NCBI GenBank assembly: GCA_030620655.1
Contig: JAUXEH010000029.1
Location: 1 to 15,517, forward strand
Source: Candidatus Aminicenantota bacterium
GTDB taxonomy: Bacteria > Acidobacteriota > Aminicenantia > Aminicenantales > Aminicenantaceae
Length of the DNA: 15,517 bases
Direction of reading: 5' to 3'
Shown here: positions 7,785 to 14,252 of the stretch, one piece after another
How positions within the stretch are numbered: the first letter of the stretch is position 1
Layout: every line of letters begins with the position of its first letter
Notes under the pieces: generated by a model
What the model saw: only the letters and a program-made list of their open reading frames with translations
Database searches by the model: none
What the model was told of the DNA's origin: nothing
Made by a program: the position numbers and the translations under genes

Positions 7785-8354
7785 ATGAAAAAACTGACCG
7801 GGATAATGATCTTACTGCTTCTGGTGACCGGGCTGTCTTACGGGCAGCGGGCCTACATCGCCGGGATGAGTTATATGATCTCCTCCCCGACCGAGAACAC
7901 CAAGGAGTTTATCGACAAGACCAGCTATCTGGGATTTTCACTCGAGGGACGCAAATTCCTCTCGGACTTCTTTACTCTGGGCGTATCCTTCCAGTGGAAT
8001 TCCTTCTTCCAGGATGTCACGGACCCGATCCCAGCCACGAATACCATGAACGCGTACCCGCTCATGGCCACACTCCACTTCTACCCCACCAAAGACAACA
8101 AGTTCATCCCCTATGCCGGAGTGGGTGTCGGAGCGGTTCGGGTCTACCAGAGAGAGGAAAGGGTGTTGAGCATCACAGAGAGAGATTCCTGGCATTTCGG
8201 GCTGGTGCCTGAGTTGGGCGCCATCGTCAGGTTGGGGACCGATGTCGGGATGATGTTCAACATCAAGTACCTCTATGCCTTCGAATCTGGAGAGATGCCC
8301 ACCCAATCCTTCTTTTCGGTGAGCCTCGGCTTCCTCTGGCTGCACAGCCAGTGA
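7785..8354 (+). CDS. Small outer-membrane beta-barrel-type protein, first of three
   Basis: This 189-residue protein starts at ATG 7785, six bases after a perfect AGGAGGT. An in-frame upstream start at 7731 would add 18 residues before the signal peptide and is not favoured. The signal peptide is MKKLTGIMILLLLVTGLSYG. The mature part alternates hydrophobic and polar residues, with strand-like segments rich in glycine and aromatics such as LGFSLEGRKFL, FIPYAGVGVGAVRVY and FFSVSLGFLWL. This resembles the small 8-stranded porin-like (OmpX/OmpW-sized) barrel families. No catalytic motif is visible. Location in the outer membrane is inferred; the ligand or role is unknown. The upstream spacer of about 190 bases suggests its own promoter. 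Confidence 0.78.
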   Translation: MKKLTGIMILLLLVTGLSYGQRAYIAGMSYMISSPTENTKEFIDKTSYLGFSLEGRKFLSDFFTLGVSFQWNSFFQDVTDPIPATNTMNAYPLMATLHFYPTKDNKFIPYAGVGVGAVRVYQREERVLSITERDSWHFGLVPELGAIVRLGTDVGMMFNIKYLYAFESGEMPTQSFFSVSLGFLWLHSQ

Positions 8355-8388
8355 TCTCCAGCATGAATCGACTTGGGAGGAAAATCAC

Positions 8389-9021
8389 ATTATAAAACGA
8401 ATATTGATTCTATGTTCCGTAATCCTGATGCTGGGGGTGCTGCCGGGTTTCGCGCAGCAGTCGCCCCCCTGGAACAAGGTCGAGATCACGCCCTTCGTGG
8501 GATATCAGTTCGGTGGGTCGATCCGGATCCGGGACGGCTACCTCAGGATCAAGGACGACATCAACTATGGCTTTGCCCTGAACATTACCCTCAGGCCCGG
8601 GGCCCAGCTGGAGTTCATGTACAGCCGGCAGTCCACTGAGATGCAGATCGACACGTTCAACAAACCGAAAGAGCCACTTTTCGACCTGGCCATGGAGTAC
8701 TATCAGATCGGCGGCCTGTACGAGGTCTACCGCGACGACATGTTCAGGCCCTTCGGCGTGATGACCCTGGGCCTGGCCCATTTCAGCCCTCAGACGCCCG
8801 AGGTCTCCAGCGAGGTGCGCTTTGCTTTCGGCCTCGGCGGCGGGGTCAAGGTGTTTCCCACCAGGCACGTGGGTCTGCGCCTGGAGGGGCGGCTGCACTT
8901 CCCCTTTGTCAGCGGCGGCAGTGGTTTCTGGTGCAGCCTGCCCGGAGGGTGTGCGATCACCGTGGGCGGCGAGCTCATGGTCCAGGTATCCCTCAACGCG
9001 GGATTGATCCTGGCGTTCTAA
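8389..9021 (+). CDS. Small outer-membrane beta-barrel-type protein, second of three, probable ATT start
   Basis: The frame encodes a secreted protein of about 210 residues with strand-like repeats (VEITPFVGYQFGGSIRI, GALNITLRPGAQLEFMY-type segments). It ends in phenylalanine (AGLILAF), a usual outer-membrane barrel terminus. The only common start codon near the front is TTG 8404, but that removes the basic part of the signal peptide and lies 23 bases from any ribosome binding site. Reading from ATT 8389 gives MIKRILILCSVILMLGVLPG, a normal signal peptide, and GGGAGG sits eight bases upstream. I therefore prefer the ATT start, or a mutated ATG. C182 and C188 could form a small disulfide loop. 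The function is unknown. It begins 34 bases after the previous gene. Confidence 0.72.
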   Translation: MIKRILILCSVILMLGVLPGFAQQSPPWNKVEITPFVGYQFGGSIRIRDGYLRIKDDINYGFALNITLRPGAQLEFMYSRQSTEMQIDTFNKPKEPLFDLAMEYYQIGGLYEVYRDDMFRPFGVMTLGLAHFSPQTPEVSSEVRFAFGLGGGVKVFPTRHVGLRLEGRLHFPFVSGGSGFWCSLPGGCAITVGGELMVQVSLNAGLILAF

Positions 9022-9047
9022 GCGGCTGACTTTTCCAGTACAATAAT

Positions 9048-9086
9048 GCGGGTCCTCAGGCGCCCTGTTCCGGCGCCCTGAGCCGC
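9048..9086 (+). repeat. GC-rich hairpin between second and third barrel genes
   Basis: CTCAGGCGCC (9055-9064) can pair with GGCGCCCTGAG (9072-9082), with one bulged base and a seven-base loop. GCGG and CCGC extend the stem across a small bulge. No T-run follows, so a standard terminator is unlikely. It may shape the mRNA between the two genes, and it ends only about five bases before the AAGGAG of the next gene. Confidence 0.5.
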
Positions 9087-9105
9087 CCATGAAGGAGAGT
9101 CGAGC

Positions 9106-9684
9106 ATGAAAAAGATTTCCGTCCTTATCATGATCACGGCCGCGCTGCTGCTCTGCGGCAGGGATGCCATTGCCCAGGAATTCTACCTGGGGGTCAAGTT
9201 CGGCCTTTCCTCCCAGGTGCCGGAATTCGAGGGTGAAGAGGTCGAGTACAACGTCGACACCCGTACGCTGTACGGATTTCGTCTGGGGCTGGGCGCCGGC
9301 CTGGTCGCTCTGGAACTGAGCTACCATCAGGTGGACCACTTCCTGGAAGCGAAAACAGAGGTGCCCGAGGGCCTGGAAAGGCTCAAGCTCAACTTCAACT
9401 GGACCGGCCTCAACCTCCTGGTGTTCCTGCCGGTGCCGGTGGTCGAGCCGTTCCTGACCGGGGGCTTCGGGACCTACGGCGCCAAGCTTGCGGACCTGGA
9501 CAAGGACCGCAGCTGGGGCTGGAACCTGGGACTCGGCGCGGCGGCCCGTTTAGGGAGCACCGTCTCCCTGGGGATCGAGGGACGGTATCACAAGGTGGAG
9601 TTCACCCTGGGTGACAGGAACCTGGACCTCAGCGACTGGGCCGGGAATATCAGCATCAACTTCCATTTCGATTTCATGCAGTAA
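9106..9684 (+). CDS. Small outer-membrane beta-barrel-type protein, third of three
   Basis: This 192-residue protein starts at ATG 9106, eight bases after AAGGAG. The signal peptide is MKKISVLIMITAALLLCGRDAIAQ. Strand-like segments follow (FYLGVKFGLSSQVP, LYGFRLGLGAGLVALELSY, PFLTGGFGTYGAKL, WGWNLGLGAAARLG, ISINFHFDFM), as expected for an OmpW/OmpA-like small barrel. The length and layout match the two previous genes, but long identical stretches are absent, so any common origin is old. The role is unknown. The gene ends six bases from the end of murJ, which runs the opposite way, and no terminator fits between them. Confidence 0.8.
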   Translation: MKKISVLIMITAALLLCGRDAIAQEFYLGVKFGLSSQVPEFEGEEVEYNVDTRTLYGFRLGLGAGLVALELSYHQVDHFLEAKTEVPEGLERLKLNFNWTGLNLLVFLPVPVVEPFLTGGFGTYGAKLADLDKDRSWGWNLGLGAAARLGSTVSLGIEGRYHKVEFTLGDRNLDLSDWAGNISINFHFDFMQ

Positions 9685-9690
9685 GCCGTC

Positions 9691-11331
9691 CTATCCTTGC
9701 AGCGAGCTGACGGATGATCCTGTATCCTTTGTCTTCTTATGAAAGAGTGTCTTAAGCATCCGCAGCTCCTTGCGGATCAAGACCAGGGCGGACAGGCCGT
9801 AGGCCACCAAGCCCGCCGCGATCTGTCCCAGCAGGAGGGCCAGCCTGTGCCAGAAACCCGCAGGCACGGAGGCTGTCTGCTGCAACAGGTAAAGCACTGC
9901 CCCCATGAAGCCGGTGCAGAGCAGGATCTTCAGGACAAAGGCCAGAAGATCGAAGCGAGGGAAGGGGCCGATCTTTTTCTGGAGCAGTACCCAGAGCAGC
10001 AGGAAATACAGGGTCTCGGCGAGCGCCAGGCCCAGGGCCAGCCCCCCGACACCCATGACCCGCATGAGAACTAATGACGAGGAAAGATAGAACACCACCG
10101 ATACCCCGGCCACCACGACCGGAGTTTTGGTGTCCTCGAGGGAAAAAAAGCCCTTCTTCAGGACCTTATTGCCGGAGGAGAAGGGCAGACCCAGGGAGAA
10201 AAAGACCAGGGCGGTGACGGTCAGGGCCGTGGACTCGGGGGTAAAGGCGCCCCGCTCGAAGAGCACACGTATGATGGGCTTGGCCAGCAGGACCAGCCCG
10301 GCCGCGGCCGGGATTGTAACCACTGCGATGAGTTTCAGAGAAAAAAGGAGGGTCCTTTTTATGCCCGCTACATTCCCATCCGCTGCCTGGAGGGAGAGCG
10401 TGGGCAGCAGGGCTTTGGCGACCGCCAGGGAAAATATCCCCAGGGTGAATTCGGCCACACGCGTGGCGTAATACAGGGCCGACGCACTGCCTTCGGCCAG
10501 CCCCGATGCCAGCATGCGGCTGAGTGCGAGGTTGATCTGGAATATGCCCAGCCCGAAGATCCCGGGCAGCATGAGCCGTCCCAGCTTCCTGACCGCCTCA
10601 TCCACGAAGTCCAGGCGCGGCCGCAGGCTGATCCCCAGCCTGCGCACCGCAGGCAGCTGGACCAGCAGTTGGCAGAGCCCCCCCGCGATGACCCCCACGG
10701 CAAAGGCATACGCCGGATCTTCCGTCCTCCGCGCCAGCAGGAGAACGCATGCGATCATGGCCAGGTTGAAAAAGATGGAAGACGCGGCGGCCAGGCCGAA
10801 CTTGAAGTGCGAGTTAAGGATGGCGGAGCACAGGGCGGCCAGGCTGATGAACAGGATGTAGGGGAACATGATCCGCAGGAGCGAAACGGTCAGGTCCAGC
10901 TTGCCGGGCACGAGCTGATATCCCGAGGCGATGGCCCTGACCAGCAGAGGGGCGGACAGGATCCCCAGCAGGACGATCCCCGCGACGATCAGGGCCAGGT
11001 TGTAGAAGACGGCATTGGTGAAGTCCCGTGTGCGCTCGGGCGAGCCGTGCTTCTTCACCCGCGTGAAGGTGGGGATGAACGCGGCCGTCATCGAGCCTTC
11101 GGCGGTCAGAGAGCGCAGCAGGTTGGGGATCACGAACGCAATGGTGAAGGCATCCGCGCCGATCCCGGTTCCCAGGAAAAAGGCCTGCAGCATGTCCCGT
11201 ACATAACCCAGGATCCGGCTGATCAGGGTGGGAGCGGTGATCATGGCCGTGGATTGGAGGAGCTCACGGTATCCCCTGTCCAGTGAAGCGGGCGTGGTTT
11301 TGTCCGGGATCTTTTCACCTGAATTATTCAT
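9691..11331 (-). CDS. murJ: MurJ lipid II flippase (MviN family)
   Basis: This 546-residue polytopic membrane protein has about 14 predicted helices and belongs to the MOP exporter superfamily. It moves the peptidoglycan precursor lipid II across the inner membrane. Conserved residues correspond to E. coli MurJ: R39 in SRILG (R18), R45 in VRD (R24), D60 in GADAF (D39), R73 in NLLRS (R52) and E78 in AEGS (E57). It is slightly longer than the E. coli protein (511 residues), partly through a 20-30 residue N-terminal extension of low complexity. The ATG at 11331 lies inside repeat element 1, and no good ribosome binding site precedes it. The true start could be further in, for example M30 or a non-ATG codon near residue 17. 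Family identity is firm; the start is not. Confidence 0.93.
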   Translation of the reverse strand: MNNSGEKIPDKTTPASLDRGYRELLQSTAMITAPTLISRILGYVRDMLQAFFLGTGIGADAFTIAFVIPNLLRSLTAEGSMTAAFIPTFTRVKKHGSPERTRDFTNAVFYNLALIVAGIVLLGILSAPLLVRAIASGYQLVPGKLDLTVSLLRIMFPYILFISLAALCSAILNSHFKFGLAAASSIFFNLAMIACVLLLARRTEDPAYAFAVGVIAGGLCQLLVQLPAVRRLGISLRPRLDFVDEAVRKLGRLMLPGIFGLGIFQINLALSRMLASGLAEGSASALYYATRVAEFTLGIFSLAVAKALLPTLSLQAADGNVAGIKRTLLFSLKLIAVVTIPAAAGLVLLAKPIIRVLFERGAFTPESTALTVTALVFFSLGLPFSSGNKVLKKGFFSLEDTKTPVVVAGVSVVFYLSSSLVLMRVMGVGGLALGLALAETLYFLLLWVLLQKKIGPFPRFDLLAFVLKILLCTGFMGAVLYLLQQTASVPAGFWHRLALLLGQIAAGLVAYGLSALVLIRKELRMLKTLFHKKTKDTGSSVSSLQG

Positions 11332-11410
11332 AAAGAATGCCGATATTCCTTTGTAAAACTCATAATAATCATCGGCATTCTTTACCCTCCGGGCCCGTGA
11401 ATAACTCAGG
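11318..11410. mobile_element. Repeat element copy 1 (TIR-bounded, MITE-like)
   Basis: This 93-bp element begins CCTGAATTATTCA (11318-11330) and ends TGAATAACTCAGG (11398-11410), inverted repeats with one mismatch. Inside, TAAAGAATGCCGAT (11331-11344) pairs perfectly with ATCGGCATTCTTTA (11371-11384). The left half matches copy 2 base for base for about 27 bases; the right half differs. It overlaps the first codons of murJ. No protein is encoded within it. Confidence 0.75.
11331..11384 (-). promoter_or_regulatory. Perfect 14-bp hairpin immediately upstream of the murJ start
   Basis: Perfect 14-bp arms (11331-11344 and 11371-11384) surround a 26-base loop. If murJ is transcribed from further upstream, this hairpin lies in its 5' leader, directly against the annotated ATG. 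It could hinder ribosome access or stabilise the mRNA. No T-run follows on either strand, so it is not a clear terminator. The regulatory role is inference. Confidence 0.4.
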
Positions 11411-11412
11411 CA

Positions 11413-11493
11413 CCTGAATTATTCATAAAGAATGCCGATATTTCACGTATACATGTAAGATCAAGGGCAACCTCAGCCCGTGAATAATCCAGG
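11413..11493. mobile_element. Repeat element copy 2 (TIR-bounded, MITE-like)
   Basis: This 81-bp element has ends CCTGAATTATTCA (11413-11425) and TGAATAATCCAGG (11481-11493), inverted repeats with one mismatch. It lies two bases after copy 1 in the same orientation. Its interior shares CGATATTTCACGTA and ACATGTAA with copy 3, over 4 kb away. No reading frame is present. Confidence 0.78.
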
Positions 11494-11578
11494 TTAAGTC
11501 ATGGCTCGGAAATTATGCCTCCTATTCTAGGCAATGTCTTAGGAAAATACCACCCTGTTTCCGAGAGGAAAGCCGAGG

Positions 11579-11607
11579 TTGTCTCTTTGCGCAAAATATA
11601 TGACAAT
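11579..11607 (+). promoter_or_regulatory. Possible sigma-70-like promoter for the Nudix operon
   Basis: TTGTCT (11579-11584) and GACAAT (11602-11607) each match four of six consensus bases and are 17 bases apart. They lie about 20 bases before the preferred Nudix start. The match is modest and this is only a candidate. Confidence 0.28.
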
Positions 11608-11626
11608 AGAAAACACAGGTAACCGG

Positions 11627-12289
11627 ATGAGCGGCGTGACGTTTCTGCGGGCCCTGGAGTCGAGCCTCCGGGGGGCCCGGCCCGGCCTCAAGGCTCAGCT
11701 GCGGCTGGCGCCCGAACCGAGGCCGGGGACCAAGGTGTACCAGGACGTGCCGTCTTCCTCTCTGAGCGCCGGTGTGCTGGTCCTCTTGTATCCCGGGGAG
11801 GGACGTCTCCGGGTCCTTCTGACACAGAGGACGGCCGACCTGCTCCATCACAGGGCGCAGATCTCTTTTCCGGGAGGGCAGCAGGAGGCGGGCGAGGACC
11901 TGCAGTTGACCGCGCTCCGGGAATCACAGGAAGAGGTCGGGATCGATCCTCAAAGCCTCCGCATACTGGGGCACCTGACACCCCTTTTTATCCCTCCCAG
12001 CAACTACTGCATCTTTCCCACGGTGGCCTATGCGCCCGAGCGGCCCGCGCTCCAGCCCAGCGAAAAGGAAGTGGCAGCGGTGCTGGAGGTCCCCCTCGAC
12101 CATCTGCGAGATCCCCGGAACCTCAAGCGGGAGACATGGAAGCTCCGGAGCCACGATGTGTCTGTCCCGTTTTTCGATTATCAGGGGCACAAGATCTGGG
12201 GGGCTACCGCCATGGTATTATCCGAGCTCCTGGAGATAATCGGAGACATCCCGCAGTCCGATGTGTGGGAGCGGGCCGGGGGAGAGTGA
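11627..12289 (+). CDS. Nudix hydrolase, CoA pyrophosphatase (NudL/UPF0035) type
   Basis: From ATG 11627 the protein has 220 residues. The Nudix box is complete at residues 84-106: G84, E90, then R98-E-S-Q-E-E-V-G-I, with E99, E102 and E103 as metal ligands. Just before it, LLTQR (64-68) and FPGG (81-84) form the UPF0035 motif seen in coenzyme A pyrophosphatases, which cut CoA or oxidised CoA to phosphopantetheine and 3',5'-ADP. Two usual positions in that motif differ: L73 replaces arginine and A77 replaces glycine, so CoA specificity is uncertain. An in-frame ATG at 11600 and a TTG at 11579 exist but lack ribosome binding sites; AGG lies before 11627. The metalloprotease-TPR gene starts two bases after the stop. 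Confidence 0.87.
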   Translation: MSGVTFLRALESSLRGARPGLKAQLRLAPEPRPGTKVYQDVPSSSLSAGVLVLLYPGEGRLRVLLTQRTADLLHHRAQISFPGGQQEAGEDLQLTALRESQEEVGIDPQSLRILGHLTPLFIPPSNYCIFPTVAYAPERPALQPSEKEVAAVLEVPLDHLRDPRNLKRETWKLRSHDVSVPFFDYQGHKIWGATAMVLSELLEIIGDIPQSDVWERAGGE

Positions 12290-12291
12290 CC

Positions 12292-14238
12292 GTGTTCAGA
12301 GATGTTGGGAAGCGGCTCGGGGTGGCCTTCCTGGTTTTCGTGTCCGGACTCATCGCGACCTCATCTCCGGCCAGGGACATCCCCGATCGCGTGGTCACGC
12401 TCAAGGTGGTGTCAGACGAGGAATTCAGGATAGGCCATGATGCCCGCACCGTGCTGCCGCGCATCATCAGCCGCGTCTCGGACCGCTTCGGGCAGAAGTT
12501 CGGCATCCGCTTAGAAGTCAGCAGGTATGACAGCTGGAGGTCAGACAACACACGACGGAACCTGTTCGAACTCCTGGACGACCTGCGGCGCAAGACCTCC
12601 AAGGACGGGTGTGATGTGGTCCTGGGGGTCAGTGCTCAGGACCTTTCGGAGGGACAGTACGCCGGCATGGCGTCCTACATGACGGGGTATATCGTGCTGC
12701 GGGAGCCGCCCTTCCAGGCCCTCAGGAGCGATATCCTGGAGCATGAGCTGGCCCACCTGTTCGGAGCCGTGGACCTGCACGAGCCCGGTTCCATCATGGA
12801 CATGTCCCGCCTCGGGGATAAGTACAATGATTTCCTGGTCCGGATCATCCGCTTGAACCGGGGGCGGGGCTTCGATCCCTACGTCTTTCCGCTTTCCGAG
12901 TCGAAGCGTAAAAGGGCCATCGAGCTGTACCTGGAACGCAAGCATCTCTGGGGGGATGAGCCGGATGTCAACATCATGCTGGCCCTGCTCTATCTGGAGG
13001 AGGAACAGTACGCCGCGGTGGAAAGAGAGTGCCGGGAAATTCTCGAGATCCGTCCGGACATGCCCGAGGTCCACAGCCTCCTGGGGATCACCTTCCGGAG
13101 ACAGGGCCGCATCGACGAGGCCGTCGCCGAGTACAACATCGCGCTCCACTATCACCCCCACAACCCGGAAACCCACTACAACCTGGGCATTGCCCTCATG
13201 AAAAAGGGGTTTTCGGAGGAGGCCGTTTCCGCGTATGAGAAGGCCATCGAGCTCCTCCCCGGTCACGCCCGGGCATACGGCAACCTGGCGTATGTCTATC
13301 TGCAGAACGACCAGGTAAGGGAGGCCCTGGCCCAATGCCGCCGCGCCCTGGACATCTATCCGGACCTGCCCGAGGTCCTTGCCACCCTGGGAGCCGTGCT
13401 CATCCGCAGGGGTCAATTCGACGAGGCGGAGGCGGTATCACGGCGCGCTTCGTCGCTGTCGCCGAAGCTCGCCGGCCCCTACACCAACCTCGGCAGCGTC
13501 CTCCTCCACCGGGGAGACGCGGATCAGGCTGTTGAAGTCTACGGCACCGCCCTGAGGCTGGACCCGGGCTCCAGCAAGGCGCACTACAATCTCGGGCGGG
13601 CGTATCTTCACAAGGAGCGGGCGGAGGACGCCGTGCGGGAATTCAGCCGGGCCCTGGAGCTCGATCCCGAGTACCACCAGGCTTTCGCCAATCTTGCCGC
13701 CGCTTATCTCAAACTCGAACGGTTCGAGGAGGCGGTCGTCGCCGGCCGGCGGGCCGTGAAACTCGAACCGGCATACCTGGTGGGCTGCCTCAACCTGGCC
13801 TGGGCCCTCACCGAAACCGGGGGACTGGAAGAAGCCGAGTCTTTGTGCCTCCGATGCTTGGAAATGAACCCGGACAGCGAAGCCGCCCACAACCTGCTGG
13901 GCAGCATCCTGGAAAGGCAGGGGAGGCTGGACAAGGCGCTGGCAGCCTACGCGGCCGCACTGGAGATCGATGCCGACCATGTCGAATCCCTCATCAACCT
14001 GGGTAACCTGTACTTCAAGCTCAGGCAGTATCCCGAATCCTGCCGCAGCTACCTGGCCGCGGTGAAGCTCGAACCCCACCATCCCCAGGTGCATAATAAC
14101 CTGGCCGTGATTTTCTTTTACCGGGAGGAGTACCAGAAAGCCTGGGATTATTTGATCAAGGCGGAGGAGCTCGGCTTAACGGTCCACGCGGATTTCAAGA
14201 AGAACCTGCAGGTGAAAATGAAAAAACAGGCGCGTTGA
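12292..14238 (+). CDS. Secreted zincin-like metalloprotease domain fused to about 12 TPRs
   Basis: From GTG 12292 (GGGGAG seven bases upstream) the protein has 648 residues. An open frame extends further upstream inside the Nudix gene but gives no sensible protein. The N-terminus (FRDVGKRLGVAFLVFVSGLI) is a signal peptide or anchor. Residues about 35-175 form a small zincin-like domain with H151-E-L-A-H155-L-F-G-A-V-D161, then S-I-M169-D. This fits HExxHxxGxxD with a Met-turn, as in metzincins that use aspartate as third ligand; H163 is an alternative. From about residue 225 to 632 there are 12 consecutive 34-residue TPRs (for example ETHYNLGIALMKKGFSEEA). It probably works in the periplasm or at the membrane, with TPRs holding partners. 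Substrate is unknown. The aminotransferase gene follows after 14 bases. Confidence 0.82.
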   Translation: MFRDVGKRLGVAFLVFVSGLIATSSPARDIPDRVVTLKVVSDEEFRIGHDARTVLPRIISRVSDRFGQKFGIRLEVSRYDSWRSDNTRRNLFELLDDLRRKTSKDGCDVVLGVSAQDLSEGQYAGMASYMTGYIVLREPPFQALRSDILEHELAHLFGAVDLHEPGSIMDMSRLGDKYNDFLVRIIRLNRGRGFDPYVFPLSESKRKRAIELYLERKHLWGDEPDVNIMLALLYLEEEQYAAVERECREILEIRPDMPEVHSLLGITFRRQGRIDEAVAEYNIALHYHPHNPETHYNLGIALMKKGFSEEAVSAYEKAIELLPGHARAYGNLAYVYLQNDQVREALAQCRRALDIYPDLPEVLATLGAVLIRRGQFDEAEAVSRRASSLSPKLAGPYTNLGSVLLHRGDADQAVEVYGTALRLDPGSSKAHYNLGRAYLHKERAEDAVREFSRALELDPEYHQAFANLAAAYLKLERFEEAVVAGRRAVKLEPAYLVGCLNLAWALTETGGLEEAESLCLRCLEMNPDSEAAHNLLGSILERQGRLDKALAAYAAALEIDADHVESLINLGNLYFKLRQYPESCRSYLAAVKLEPHHPQVHNNLAVIFFYREEYQKAWDYLIKAEELGLTVHADFKKNLQVKMKKQAR

Positions 14239-14252
14239 AAGGAGACCGCAGC

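Noticed and set aside
8363..8395. Ten-codon ORF starting at ATG 8363 just before the second barrel gene
   Set aside because: It is in a different frame and has no good ribosome binding site. A leader-peptide role cannot be excluded but nothing supports it.
9026..9044. CTGACT and TACAAT as a promoter for the third barrel gene
   Set aside because: The two boxes are only seven bases apart, far from the 16-18 needed.
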